Shown: piece by piece, positions 1-9,116 of the stretch | Numbering within the stretch: the first letter of the stretch is position 1 | Layout of the letters: every line of letters begins with the position of its first letter | NCBI RefSeq assembly: GCF_000013345.1 | Contig: NC_007777.1 | Span: 4,154,001 to 4,218,000, forward strand | From: Frankia casuarinae | GTDB lineage: Bacteria; Actinomycetota; Actinomycetes; Frankiales; Frankiaceae | Length of the DNA stretch: 64,000 bases | Direction: 5' to 3' | Notes under the pieces: model-generated | Told to the model about the DNA's origin: nothing | The model's database searches: none | The model's input: only the letters and a program-made list of their open reading frames with translations | Made by a program: the position numbers and the translations under genes

Positions 1-1
1 G

Positions 2-1408
2 AGTCTGTCCACGATCGACCGAGTCGACCCCCGCACACCTCAGGCTCGGCTCGCCCGGTTTTTCGATCCAGACACCCTGTCGCTGTTCGCGGTCGGCGAC
101 CCGTCCGGAGTCGTTGCCGGGCAAGGGCTTGTCGGCGGGAACGAGGTTGTCGCCTTCGCGACAGATCCGACGGTACAGGGTGGCGCGATGGGGCGCGACG
201 GCTGTGCCCGCATCGTTCATGCCATCGAGTCCGCCGTCCGGATGAACTGCCCGGTCGTCGGGATTTGGCACTCGGGAGGCGCCCGGCTTCAGGAGGGTGT
301 CGCCTCGCTTGACGGAGTCGGCCGGATCTTCGCCGCCACGGTGCGGGCCTCCGGCCGGATCCCGCAGCTCTCGCTCGTGCTCGGGGCCGCCGCCGGCGGA
401 GCCGCCTACGGGCCGGCCCTGACCGACATCGTCATCATGGGCCCAGGGGCGAAGGTGTTCGTCACCGGCCCGGACGTGGTGCGTTCGGTGACCGGTGAGG
501 AATGCACCGCCGACAGCCTGGGTGGGCCGGACGTGCACTCCAGGCGCAGCGGCGTCGTGCACGTGACCTGCGACTCCGAGGACGAGGCCGTGGAGCGGAC
601 CCGGGCGGTCGCGGTGCTGCTGGCCGATCAGCGCGACATCGGCCCCGTCACCGGACGCGAGCTCGGGGAACTGCTGCCCGACAATCCTCGGCGGGCCTAC
701 GACGTGCGCCCGCTCGTGAAGGCGGTGCTCGACGACGAGGACGAGGCCGTCGAGCTCCACCCGAGGTGGGCGCCGAACATCGTGACGGTGCTGGGGCGCC
801 TCGGCGGACGTACCATCGGGGTGGTCGCGAACAACCCGCTGCGCCGTGGTGGATGCCTCGACGCGACCTCGGCCGAGAAGGCCTCCCGGTTCGTCCGGAT
901 GTGCGACTCCTTCGGTGTTCCGTTGGTCGTGCTCGTTGACGTGCCCGGTTACCTGCCGGGTGTGGGCCAGGAATGGGAAGGCGTGGTCCGGCGGGGAGCG
1001 AAGCTGCTCTACGCCTTCTCCGAGTGCACCGTGCCGCGCGTCACCGTCGTGACCCGCAAGGCGTACGGCGGAGCGTACATCGCGATGAACGCCAGCAGCC
1101 TGGGCGCGACCGCCGTGTATGCCTGGCCGACCGCCCAGGTCGCCGTCATGGGCGCCGAGGCCGCCGTCGGCATTCTGCACCGCCGCAAGCTCGCCGAGGT
1201 CCCGGCCCAGCGCCGCCCCAGCGTCCTGGCGGAGCTGACCGAGGAGCACATCCGCACCGTCGGTGGCATCGACCGCGCCGTGGAACTCGGCGTCGTCGAC
1301 GCGGTCGTCACCCCCGCCGCCACCCGGGGCGCGGTTGCCTCCGCCCTCGCCGACGCACTGACCCGTTCCCGCCCCGACAAGAACGTGCACGGCAACATCC
1401 CCCTGTAA
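2..1408 (+). CDS. Acyl-CoA carboxylase carboxyltransferase (beta) subunit, 5' end outside window
   Basis: Biotin-dependent carboxyltransferase subunit of the PccB/AccD type, which moves CO2 from biotin to an acyl-CoA (acetyl- or propionyl-CoA). The frame is open to the left edge, so the start lies upstream; about 468 residues are visible. The N-terminal crotonase-like half shows GGAMGRDG, WHSGGARLQEG and the oxyanion glycines GAAAGGAAYG. The second half shows GGRTIGVVANNP, VDVPGYLPG and RKAYGGAYIAMN, all typical of the family. No biotinyl or biotin carboxylase domain is present, so a separate alpha subunit must be encoded elsewhere. Substrate (acetyl, propionyl or longer acyl) cannot be decided from sequence. 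Family assignment is firm. Confidence 0.93.
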   Translation, partial: SLSTIDRVDPRTPQARLARFFDPDTLSLFAVGDPSGVVAGQGLVGGNEVVAFATDPTVQGGAMGRDGCARIVHAIESAVRMNCPVVGIWHSGGARLQEGVASLDGVGRIFAATVRASGRIPQLSLVLGAAAGGAAYGPALTDIVIMGPGAKVFVTGPDVVRSVTGEECTADSLGGPDVHSRRSGVVHVTCDSEDEAVERTRAVAVLLADQRDIGPVTGRELGELLPDNPRRAYDVRPLVKAVLDDEDEAVELHPRWAPNIVTVLGRLGGRTIGVVANNPLRRGGCLDATSAEKASRFVRMCDSFGVPLVVLVDVPGYLPGVGQEWEGVVRRGAKLLYAFSECTVPRVTVVTRKAYGGAYIAMNASSLGATAVYAWPTAQVAVMGAEAAVGILHRRKLAEVPAQRRPSVLAELTEEHIRTVGGIDRAVELGVVDAVVTPAATRGAVASALADALTRSRPDKNVHGNIPL

Positions 1409-1526
1409 CATCCGGATCCCTGTTATCAGAGCCATTCTGTTACGAGAGTCCACCCTGGAGGAAAATGTTTACCTGATGCGAAATAACGATCTGCCGGCCG
1501 GCGTTGCCCTCCCTGGAGGTGCACGT

Positions 1527-2879
1527 ATGACCCTGCAGATGGAGAAGGTAGCCGGTTCGGCATCGAAGGCGACAGGTGGCACGTTCGCTGCCCTGCGGGT
1601 GCCGAACTTCCGGCTCTTCCTCGGCGGCCAGATCGTTTCACTCTGCGGGACATGGATGCAGACCATCGCCCTCGGCTGGCTGGTCCTCTCGCTCGGCGCC
1701 TCCGGCACGGCGCTCGGCCTGGTCACCGCCGCCCAGTTCCTGCCGGTGCTGTTCTTCGGGCCCTACGGCGGTCTGCTCGCCGACCGGACGGACCGGCGCC
1801 GCCTGCTGATCTGCACGCAGGTGGGCTCCGGACTCGCCGCGCTGGCACTGGGCATCCTCGACCTCACCGGTACGGCCCAACTCTGGATGGTCGGGGTGGC
1901 CGCCGCGCTCATCGGCCTGTGCAACGCCATTGACAACCCGGCCCGGCAGAGCTTCGTCCAGGAGATGGTCGGGCCGGAGCACCTTCCGAACGCGGTCACC
2001 CTGAACTCGGTCGCGATAAACGCGGCGCGCATCGTCGGCCCGGCGATCGCCGGCGTCGTCATCGTGCTCGCGGGCACCGCCGGCTGTTTCCTCATCAACG
2101 CGGCCTCCTTCGGCGCGGTCCTGTTCGCCCTGCACCGCATGGACATCTCAGCGCTGTATGATCATCCGCCGATACACCGGGCGCCGGGGCAGCTGCGGGC
2201 CGGCTTCGCCTACGTGCGCCGCACGCCGGCGCTGCGCGTACCGTTGGTCATGATGGTGATGATCGGCACGCTGTCCTACGAGTTCCAGGTCGTGCTGCCG
2301 CTCCTGGCCCGGGAGACCTTCGGGGGCACCGCGGCCACGTACAGCCTGATGACCTCGGCCATGGGGGCGGGCGCGGTCGTCGGCGGCCTGCTGGTCGCCC
2401 GCCGCCGCCGGATCGGGCCCCGAGCGCTGAGCCTGACCGCGATGACCTTCGGTGTCATCCTGCTGCTCGCCGCCGCCGCGCCGACGCTGCCACTCGAGAT
2501 CGCGACGATGGTGCTGCTGGGCGCGACGAGCGTCGCCTTCATCTCGACCGGGAACGCCACGGTCCAGCTCTCGGCCGACCCGGCGATGCGTGGGCGGGTG
2601 ATGGCGCTGTGGTCGGTCGCGTTCCTCGGCACAACGCCGGTCGGCGGCCCGATCGCCGGCTGGGTCGCCCAGGCCTTCGGCGCGCGCGCCGGGTTGCTCC
2701 TGGCCGCGGGTGCGGCCATCGGCGCGGCGTTGTACGCCTTCGGCTCCCTTCGGGCCACGGCCGTGAAAGGCATGGCCGTGAAAGGCATGGCCATGAAGGG
2801 CACGGCCATGAAGGGCACGCGCCCGGACCCGGGTCGGCTCAGTCCGATCCGGCCCCGGGTGCCGCCTCGGCGGGGCTGA
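1527..2879 (+). CDS. MFS transporter, DHA3/EntS-like exporter family
   Basis: Major facilitator superfamily permease of about 450 residues with 12 hydrophobic segments, probably a drug or siderophore exporter at the cell membrane. The motif GGLLADRTDRRRLL after the second segment is the MFS loop 2-3 signature, and FVQEMVGPEHLPNAV with LNSVAINAARIVGPAIAG is characteristic of the EntS/DHA3 type. I chose the ATG at 1527 because GGAGG sits 7 nt ahead; an in-frame ATG at 1476 would add 17 residues with a poorer site. The C-terminal tail is odd: four copies of a 15-bp repeat encode AVKGM/AMKGT units, followed by a Pro/Arg-rich end that overlaps the convergent gene's 3' end by 41 bp. Substrate unknown. 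Confidence 0.9.
   Translation: MTLQMEKVAGSASKATGGTFAALRVPNFRLFLGGQIVSLCGTWMQTIALGWLVLSLGASGTALGLVTAAQFLPVLFFGPYGGLLADRTDRRRLLICTQVGSGLAALALGILDLTGTAQLWMVGVAAALIGLCNAIDNPARQSFVQEMVGPEHLPNAVTLNSVAINAARIVGPAIAGVVIVLAGTAGCFLINAASFGAVLFALHRMDISALYDHPPIHRAPGQLRAGFAYVRRTPALRVPLVMMVMIGTLSYEFQVVLPLLARETFGGTAATYSLMTSAMGAGAVVGGLLVARRRRIGPRALSLTAMTFGVILLLAAAAPTLPLEIATMVLLGATSVAFISTGNATVQLSADPAMRGRVMALWSVAFLGTTPVGGPIAGWVAQAFGARAGLLLAAGAAIGAALYAFGSLRATAVKGMAVKGMAMKGTAMKGTRPDPGRLSPIRPRVPPRRG
2760..2819 (+). repeat. 15-bp tandem repeat x4 inside MFS C-terminus
   Basis: Four head-to-tail 15-bp units, the first two identical (GCCGTGAAAGGCATG) and the last two identical to each other (GCCATGAAGGGCACG). They extend the cytoplasmic tail of the MFS protein by 20 residues in frame. 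The pairwise pattern suggests two rounds of duplication. Confidence 0.95.
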
Positions 2880-5322
2880 CGGCCGCCCGGCCGAGGTCGG
2901 GGAGCGTGTGCAGCTCATGGGTCTGCCCGCGATGAGCCTGGACCGCGTTGGAATGATAGCTCTCGGCGACAGCAAGGAAGTCGGGCTCGTGGTAACGGCG
3001 GCCGTCGACGGTGGGGCCCAGGTACCCCTCCATGATGGCCTCCACATCCTCACCAGTGATCGTCTTGTGGGTCTCCAGCGCGTGGGTGAGGGCCAGGATC
3101 TCCCGCCGGTTCGCGGCGAGCACCTCCTCGGTACGGGCATAGAGCTCCCGAAGTTTGCCCTCGACCTGCTCGCCGAACGGCCGGTCGGCGTCGATGGAGG
3201 CGTTACCCATCTCCTGTTCCAGCATGGACAGGCGCGAGGCCAGGGTCTCCCCCATCGCCGCCGAGGAGATGAAGTTGGCCACGAGCAGGGTCGCGCTGCG
3301 CAGGTCGCCGCCGACACCGACGGTGTTGTCCCCCTCGAAGAACATTCGTTCGCCGACGAGCGAGGCGAGGGAGACCATCACCTGCACCTCGATCTCGGAC
3401 TTCCACATGAACATGCGGTCCTCGACCGCGACGTGCGCCACGAACCCGCCGACGCCACCGCGGCGTTCGATGGTGGCGAGGTCGATCACCCGCCCACGCT
3501 GCATCCGGTAGGCGACGACGGCGTGGCACGCCTCGTGCAGGGCGATGCTGTGCCGTTCCCGGTCGATGTGCTCGTGGTCGTCGGCGAGGCCGTATTCCTT
3601 GATCACCCTGGCCCGGAGCATGTCCTGCCAGGTGATGACCTCCCGGCCGTCCTTCACCGCCTGGACCAGGGCCTCGTTGACGGTGTCCTTGATGGTCGCC
3701 CCGGTGGCCTCCGGGCTCATGATGGCCAGCCGGTCGATCTGATCCGGCGTGAGCTCGTGGCGCACCTTCGACAGATAGCCCTCGAAAGTGCGGATCCGCC
3801 CCTCCTTGCTGGGATAGCCCACCTTGTACTGCCGGTCGATGCGGCCGGGGCGCAGCAGTGCCTCGTCAAGCGACTGCGGCATGTTCGTCGCCATCATGAC
3901 GAGGATGCGGTATTTGGGCGGTGGCTTGGGCCGCATGCCCAACGTCCGGCGCACCACCCGGTTGAGGAAGCCCCGCGGCTTCTTCAGGCCGGACATCTCG
4001 GTGAGCAGCGCCTGCAGGGTGCCGTCGAAACCGCCGCCGCCCCCGCCCATCACGAACTGCTCACGGGTGATCTCCGCGCGGGCCGCCTCGCTCAGGTAGG
4101 ACAGGCCGTTGCACAGGTCCCCCGGACCGCCCTCGCCCACCGATCCGGGCCGGCCGGCGAACCGGCGCCCGGCGCCGGTCGGGAACGCACTCGCCGAGAC
4201 CCGTCCCGCCGGGGCCGCGCTCACCGGGACGAATGCGGGCGACCCGGAACGGGCAAACCACGACCGGGCACCGGTTCCGGCCCCGCGGCCGAATCCCCCG
4301 GCGAGCTGACCCCGGCTCCCCAGCGTGTCGGCCTCGTCAAAGAAGACGATCACCCCGCCATAACGCAGGGAGAGCTTGCGCAGCTTGCGGAACAGCGATT
4401 TCACCTTGAGGATGCCGACCCCGATGAACATCGCTTGGAAGGCACCCGGGTCGACGAACACGAAGGGCTTCCCGGTCTCTCCCGCGACCGCCTCGGCGAT
4501 GAGGGTCTTGCCGGTGCCCGGTGGCCCCCAGAGCAGGATACCGCCGGGAACATGACCACCCCGGCTCTCGATCTCCTCCGGCCGCTCCAGGTAGAAAACG
4601 TTCTCCTTCACCCGGCTGACAACGTGGTCCTGCCCCCACACGTCGGCGAAGCGGGTAGTGATGTCCTCGGGGAAGTAGACGTCGACGCCGCCCTTGGACA
4701 GGAACCAGAACATCACGACGAACTGGCCGACGACGAGGGCCATGAGCAGGACGATCTGCAGGACCGCCGGGATGGCCTTCCAGACGGCGCCGGGGACGTT
4801 CACCATCGCGTCGAAGACCGAGGTATCGGCCAGGCGGGCGTAGACGAACAGGGCGAGCGCGGCCCCGACGATCCACTTCAGCGCACGGCTGACCCGGTAC
4901 CGGTTCCAGTCGTTGAGCCGCAGCAACCGACGCTCGGCCTGCCCGAAGACCCGATCGGTCCAGAAGACGTAGTAGCCCGACCACCGTTCGCCCAGGAACA
5001 TGTGGAGCTGGTGCACCAGTTCCACGCCCAGCAGGGCCAGGACCCACCAGCTGTTCCTGGCCTGGATGCGGATCGAGTCGGCCCACGTCATCAACGGGTT
5101 GCCGGACACGTCGGCCGCCACGACGAAGACGAAGACCGCCCCGAGCAGGAGCAGGAACTTCACCCGGTCCCAGAAGGCGAGGGGACGGCGGCGTGGCTTG
5201 CCGGCGGTCGCGCTCGCCGGCTTCGCATCCGTGCCACCGGGGTCGGGACCAGCCAGACCGGCGGCATTCGGCTTCGGGTCCCCGCCGTCGGCGGTCCCAC
5301 CTGCCTGGTCTCTCACGCCCAT
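2839..5322 (-). CDS. Divergent FtsH-like membrane AAA+ ATPase with M41 metallopeptidase domain
   Basis: Predicted membrane-bound ATP-dependent zinc protease of 827 residues. Order: Pro/Gly/Ala-rich cytoplasmic leader (1-48), about four hydrophobic segments (56-70, 92-110, 149-165, 186-208), AAA+ module with Walker A GPPGTGKT (266-273), Walker B VIVFFDEAD (about 324-332) and second-region-of-homology arginines RPGRIDR (491-497), then the peptidase with HEACH (596-600) and a GGDLRSAT segment that may carry the third zinc ligand. It differs from housekeeping FtsH by extra membrane segments, FIG instead of FVG in the pore loop, and a roughly 90-residue Gly/Ala/Ser-rich insertion (about 338-430) after Walker B. 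The ATG at 5322 follows the lipoprotein stop by 2 nt with GAGGT upstream, so the two genes are co-translated. Function of this paralogue is unknown. Confidence 0.85.
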   Translation of the reverse strand: MGVRDQAGGTADGGDPKPNAAGLAGPDPGGTDAKPASATAGKPRRRPLAFWDRVKFLLLLGAVFVFVVAADVSGNPLMTWADSIRIQARNSWWVLALLGVELVHQLHMFLGERWSGYYVFWTDRVFGQAERRLLRLNDWNRYRVSRALKWIVGAALALFVYARLADTSVFDAMVNVPGAVWKAIPAVLQIVLLMALVVGQFVVMFWFLSKGGVDVYFPEDITTRFADVWGQDHVVSRVKENVFYLERPEEIESRGGHVPGGILLWGPPGTGKTLIAEAVAGETGKPFVFVDPGAFQAMFIGVGILKVKSLFRKLRKLSLRYGGVIVFFDEADTLGSRGQLAGGFGRGAGTGARSWFARSGSPAFVPVSAAPAGRVSASAFPTGAGRRFAGRPGSVGEGGPGDLCNGLSYLSEAARAEITREQFVMGGGGGGFDGTLQALLTEMSGLKKPRGFLNRVVRRTLGMRPKPPPKYRILVMMATNMPQSLDEALLRPGRIDRQYKVGYPSKEGRIRTFEGYLSKVRHELTPDQIDRLAIMSPEATGATIKDTVNEALVQAVKDGREVITWQDMLRARVIKEYGLADDHEHIDRERHSIALHEACHAVVAYRMQRGRVIDLATIERRGGVGGFVAHVAVEDRMFMWKSEIEVQVMVSLASLVGERMFFEGDNTVGVGGDLRSATLLVANFISSAAMGETLASRLSMLEQEMGNASIDADRPFGEQVEGKLRELYARTEEVLAANRREILALTHALETHKTITGEDVEAIMEGYLGPTVDGRRYHEPDFLAVAESYHSNAVQAHRGQTHELHTLPDLGRAAVSPAEAAPGAGSD

Positions 5323-5324
5323 GA

Positions 5325-6062
5325 CTACTGACCTCGGTCCGTCGGCTCGATCGTGAAGGACTTGGCGACATCGCCGATCTGCTGACCATGCGTGGCGTAA
5401 CACAGCGACGAACACGCGAGGATCAGCTGGTAGAGCACTCGCTGCCCGTTGTCGAGCAGGCTCGTCTGGTCAATGGTGACCAGCCCGGCCTGGGTCTGCA
5501 CCTGGTAAACGAGGTGCACCCCGTGCACACCATCCTTCTTGTGCACAACCTCGTCCGCGAGTAGCAGGAAGTTCGGCGTCAGCCGCGCACCGTAGGGGTT
5601 CTGCCGCACGGCCTGCTCCTGCGCGGCCACCGCGTCGTCGACGGAGAGGACGAAGTTGCGCAGATCGTTGGTGGAGACCGCGTTGGCCTCCTCCGGGAGC
5701 AGGTGGCGAACCTGGACGAACCCCTTCGGCTGCGTTGCGTCCGGCACGAGGAGCCGGGTGTTGTCGAACCGCTGGGCCGCGTCGATGCCGACGACCCATT
5801 CCCGCGACATGAGACCGCGCAGCATCTCGGGGCTGACATTGCGGGCGTCGATCCCGAAAAGCGCAGGTCCGGGCATCTCCTGGTGATTCCACCCGGTCGG
5901 GACACGCACAAACGCGCCGTCCTTCTTGTTGGTTACGTATTCGTAACTCGGCGAGCCGCAGGCAGCGGCGGCGAGGAACACCGAGACGATTACGCTGAGC
6001 AGCAGCAGGGTGCCAGGGGCGGACTTTCGGCGCGGACGTGTCATCCGACGTCGAGCCTCCAC
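5325..6062 (-). CDS. Putative secreted lipoprotein, operon partner of the FtsH-like protein
   Basis: About 245 residues with an Arg/Lys-rich n-region, a hydrophobic stretch and a lipobox-like end FLAAAAC followed by GSPS, so it is probably exported and lipid-anchored. The mature part begins YEYVTNKKDGAFVRVPTGW, and I recognise no known domain. The GTG at 6062 has GGAGG 6 nt upstream; an ATG at 6044 is a possible alternative. It is first in a two-gene operon and ends 2 nt before the FtsH-like start. By position it may act on the outer face with the membrane protease, as an adaptor or substrate; that is inference. Confidence 0.72.
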   Translation of the reverse strand: MEARRRMTRPRRKSAPGTLLLLSVIVSVFLAAAACGSPSYEYVTNKKDGAFVRVPTGWNHQEMPGPALFGIDARNVSPEMLRGLMSREWVVGIDAAQRFDNTRLLVPDATQPKGFVQVRHLLPEEANAVSTNDLRNFVLSVDDAVAAQEQAVRQNPYGARLTPNFLLLADEVVHKKDGVHGVHLVYQVQTQAGLVTIDQTSLLDNGQRVLYQLILACSSLCYATHGQQIGDVAKSFTIEPTDRGQ

Positions 6063-6550
6063 GGCGAACCTCCAGCTTCGCGAGGTTGAACACATGGTGC
6101 GGCGCCGGGCCATGGTCCTTTGCTTTCCTTCGAAAAGTGTGACTCAGGACGGGGTCGACCTACGCAACCTTCGCCAAAAAGAGAGGAAGTACATACCCTC
6201 CGCTGTCGGATGCTCCGGGTGCCCGACGCCACTCCGGCACGCCGAACCCCGATTCGGTGACCGCAGGAGTCAAGGAGATCACAATAAGTCATGATCTTCC
6301 TGCGGGGCAACACGAACGCCAACCTGGAGGTGGACGCCGCTGCCCGGGCCTCGGATCGGCGTGTGCGGCATACCCCGATCCCCCCGTGGTCGAACCAACG
6401 TCCCCGGGCATACCGCACGCCTCCTCCAGATCGGGCGCCGGATCGGGCGCCGGGCCGGGCGAAACGCCATCCCGGGTGAGGCACCGTGGCCGCACTCGGA
6501 CGGTGCGGCCACGGTCGGGCCGAACGCGGCATCCCAGGCACACTGTCGGT
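6063..6550. other. Divergent intergenic region, lipoprotein / small membrane protein
   Basis: About 490 bp between two divergent starts. It holds a short direct repeat of GGATCGGGCGCC type near 6430-6460 and no open frame with a convincing protein. Promoters of both flanking transcripts should lie here, but I could not pin them down. Confidence 0.4.
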
Positions 6551-6973
6551 ATGGCGCACTATCGGCATGGTCGTAAGGTTCCCGCGCTTCGTCCCGCGCG
6601 GCGGCACCTCATCGGCGGACTGACGGTGGTCGCGGTGTTCGTCCTGGTGGGGCTGGCCGCCTGGAACCCGATCGCGGCCCTGCCAGCACTCGCCGCGATC
6701 CTCATACTCGGCGTGATCGACTGGGTCGTCGTGACGGCCTCCCCCACCTCCGGCGACCTGCCCTCCGGACCTGCCGCGTTCACCGGGGACGAACCCGGCT
6801 GGGAGGGCGGGATGGACACACCGACGCAGGTGCTGCCGCGACTGACCTTCGGATACGCGCGGGCGTCGGCGCGTGGCGAGGAGTACGCGGAGCCGGACCA
6901 GGACGCGGTGCGCACCATGGCGATCGACATGCGCGGCTACCTCGACGAGGCGGGTCCGGGCCGGATGGGCTGA
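6551..6973 (+). CDS. Small membrane protein of unknown function
   Basis: 140 residues: a short basic N-terminus (MAHYRHGRKV), two closely spaced hydrophobic helices (about 19-60, containing VVAVFVLVGLAAWNP and ALAAILILGVIDWVVV), then an acidic soluble tail. I do not recognise the family. No clear ribosome site is visible before the ATG at 6551, and an upstream in-frame extension is low-complexity and unlikely to be translated. Its last 37 bp overlap the 3' end of the convergent mobA gene. Codon use with strong third-position G+C supports coding. Confidence 0.6.
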   Translation: MAHYRHGRKVPALRPARRHLIGGLTVVAVFVLVGLAAWNPIAALPALAAILILGVIDWVVVTASPTSGDLPSGPAAFTGDEPGWEGGMDTPTQVLPRLTFGYARASARGEEYAEPDQDAVRTMAIDMRGYLDEAGPGRMG

Positions 6974-8133
6974 GCGGGTCCGGTCCCCGCCCGCGCCCGC
7001 GCCAGGAGGCCGAGCACGGCCGACGTCGCCGCGCGCGCAGCCGCGGCCTCCCGCTCACCATCCGTACCCCCCTCGCCTCCGCCCTCCTCACCGTGGGCAC
7101 CGCCCGCGTTCCGGCCGGCGGCCAGACCAACCAGGAACGCGGTGAGTGGCGCCGCGGGACGCGCGACCCCGTGGGCGACGTCGCGCGCGAGATCGAGGAC
7201 GGCGCCCACGTCGATCCGTGCCGCGTCGAGGCCGAGCTCGGCGCAGACGTCCGACACCCACTGCGCCAGGACGTCCCGCTCCAGGAGGTTCTTGTCCCGA
7301 ACGTTCTTGTCCCGAACGTTGCCGGCACCCGAGCCGACGGCCGCGGCGGGCGGCGGGCGATGACGTCCGGCCTCCGGGGGCGGCGGGCGATGACGTCCGG
7401 CCTCCGGGGGCGGCGGATCCGCCGAAGCCCGATGATCGGACCACGACTGGTGATCAGGCTGCTGGTCATCGGCGGAGGTCATAGGCCTATCGTGCCGGGC
7501 CGGGCCACGCTCGCCCACCGCGGCCCAGCTGCGGGCCCGCGCCACATCCGCCGGTTCGTCGCAGTCGAGGCAGGTCCGGGCGTGCGCCCGGACCGCGGTC
7601 ACCGGACGGTCTGCGAACAGGCCGCGCACCGGGCGCCCGATCGGATCGGCGGGTAGCGCCGCCCACAGCGAGGCCGTCCGCCACACCGCGGCCAGAAACT
7701 GCCGGCGGCCGTCCGGGTCGACCAGCAGCGCGGCCTGCGCCGCGGGGTCCGCGACCCCGCGGCGCAGCAGCGCGATCTCCCGGCCGGTCAGGAACGGCAG
7801 GTCGGCGGCGAGGACGGCGACGAACGGTGTGGTGATCTCGACAAGGCCGGCGGCGATCGCCGCGACCGGTCCCCCGCCGGGCGGATCCTCCCGACACCAG
7901 CGCACCCGACCAGGCGGAATCGGATCGACGGCCAGGTCGCGCCGGGGACCGACGATGACCACCCGTTCGGCGTCCAACACCGCGGACAGCACCCGCTCGA
8001 GCAGGGTGGAACCGCCGACCATCACCGCCGGCTTGTCCCGGCCGCCGAGCCGGCGCGCCCCACCCCCGGCCAGCACCAGGGCACTCCAACCCGCGGGGAC
8101 ACCGGCATACGACCCGGACCGGGCCACCGTCAT
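6937..8133 (-). CDS. mobA: Molybdenum cofactor guanylyltransferase fused to DUF6457
   Basis: MobA transfers GMP to molybdopterin to make the MGD form of the cofactor. The N-terminal 200 residues show the nucleotidyltransferase signature LAGGGARRLGGRDK and the catalytic-type Asp in LAADLPFL. After a Pro-rich linker, the C-terminal part (LAQWVSDVCAELGL, LDLARDVAHGVARPAAP) matches the actinobacterial DUF6457 domain, found fused or next to MobA. The linker contains two perfect tandem duplications. The ATG at 8133 overlaps the moaA stop as ATGA, so moaA and mobA are translationally coupled. The N-terminus is longer in frame (up to 8226), but the overlap start is preferred. Confidence 0.88.
   Translation of the reverse strand: MTVARSGSYAGVPAGWSALVLAGGGARRLGGRDKPAVMVGGSTLLERVLSAVLDAERVVIVGPRRDLAVDPIPPGRVRWCREDPPGGGPVAAIAAGLVEITTPFVAVLAADLPFLTGREIALLRRGVADPAAQAALLVDPDGRRQFLAAVWRTASLWAALPADPIGRPVRGLFADRPVTAVRAHARTCLDCDEPADVARARSWAAVGERGPARHDRPMTSADDQQPDHQSWSDHRASADPPPPEAGRHRPPPPEAGRHRPPPAAAVGSGAGNVRDKNVRDKNLLERDVLAQWVSDVCAELGLDAARIDVGAVLDLARDVAHGVARPAAPLTAFLVGLAAGRNAGGAHGEEGGGEGGTDGEREAAAARAATSAVLGLLARARAGTGPAQPIRPGPASSR
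7288..7410. repeat. Two perfect tandem duplications in the mobA linker
   Basis: A 15-bp unit at 7288-7302 is repeated at 7303-7317, and a 30-bp unit at 7351-7380 is repeated exactly at 7381-7410. In the protein they give NVRDK twice and EAGRHRPPPP twice. Both are in frame and lie between the two folded domains. Confidence 0.95.
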
Positions 8134-9116
8134 CCGCCGATCGCGGACATCGGCCGGTCCGGCTGCCGAAAGGTCGGTTCGTCGATGCCGTGCCCCGCCT
8201 TCTTGCCCCGCACGGCCGCCCGCCACAGAGCCGCGAGCCGCTCGTCGTCCGCGCCGGCACGCATGGGGGTCCGCAGATCGCTCTCCCGCCGGGCGAACAG
8301 ACAGTCACGTACCTGGCCGTCGGCGGTCAGCCGGACCCGGTCACAGGCCGCGCAGAACGGCGCCGACACCGAGGCGATCACCCCCACCCGCCCGGGCCCA
8401 CCGTTCACCTCGAACAACTCGGCGGGCGCACTGCCGCGGCCCGGCAGCGGCGTGAGGGTGAACTCCGCCCGCAGGCAGGCAAGGATCTCGCCGGCCGTCA
8501 CCATCGTGTCCCGACGCCACGCGTGCTGCGCATCCAGCGGCATCTGCTCGATGAACCGCAGCTCGTAGCCCTCCCGCAGACACCAGCGCAGTAACCGGGG
8601 GGCTTCGTCGTCGTTGACGCCCCGAACGAGGACGCTGTTGACCTTGACCGGGGTGAACCCGCTCGCGGCGGCGGCGGACAGTCCTGCCAGCACGTCACCG
8701 AGCCGCTCCCGGCGGGTGATCCGGACGAACCGGTCCGCGTCCAGCGTGTCCAGGGAGACGTTGATCCGGTCCAGACCGGCGGCCCGCAGCGGGCCCGCCA
8801 GGCGGGCCAGGATCAGACCGTTCGTGGTGACGGACAGTTCGGGCCGCGGCCGCAGGGCCGCAAGCCGCGCCACCAGCTCCACCAGACCCGGACGCAGCAT
8901 GGGCTCACCGCCGGTGAGGCGAACCTCGGTCACGCCGAGCCGCCCAACCGCGACGCCAACCAGCCGGACTACCTCGTCGTCGGTCAGCATCCGCTCGCCA
9001 GGGAGCCACGCGAGTCCCTCGGCCGGCATGCAATAGGTACACCGGAGGTTGCAGCGGTCCGTCAACGACACCCGCAGGTCCGTCGCGATGCGACCATGGG
9101 TGTCGGTGAGGCTCAT
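8130..9116 (-). CDS. moaA: GTP 3',8-cyclase MoaA
   Basis: Radical SAM enzyme for the first step of molybdenum cofactor synthesis, converting GTP to 3',8-cyclo-GTP. The N-terminal cluster motif CNLRCTYC binds the SAM-dependent 4Fe-4S cluster, LTGGEPMLR is the SAM-binding GGE region, and FCAACDRVRL plus DCLF supply the C-terminal cluster. The protein ends in IGG, the conserved diglycine needed for activity in MoaA proteins. It is 328 residues, the usual size. The ATG at 9116 has GGAGGA almost directly against it, unusually close spacing. It is followed by mobA with a 4-bp overlap; no moaC or moaE is in this window. Confidence 0.95.
   Translation of the reverse strand: MSLTDTHGRIATDLRVSLTDRCNLRCTYCMPAEGLAWLPGERMLTDDEVVRLVGVAVGRLGVTEVRLTGGEPMLRPGLVELVARLAALRPRPELSVTTNGLILARLAGPLRAAGLDRINVSLDTLDADRFVRITRRERLGDVLAGLSAAAASGFTPVKVNSVLVRGVNDDEAPRLLRWCLREGYELRFIEQMPLDAQHAWRRDTMVTAGEILACLRAEFTLTPLPGRGSAPAELFEVNGGPGRVGVIASVSAPFCAACDRVRLTADGQVRDCLFARRESDLRTPMRAGADDERLAALWRAAVRGKKAGHGIDEPTFRQPDRPMSAIGG

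Noticed and set aside
2908-5331. 807-codon open frame on the plus strand opposite the FtsH-like gene
   Set aside because: Complementary shadow of a high-GC gene; composition is Arg/Gly/Val/His-rich, with no recognisable domain, while the minus strand has clear catalytic motifs.
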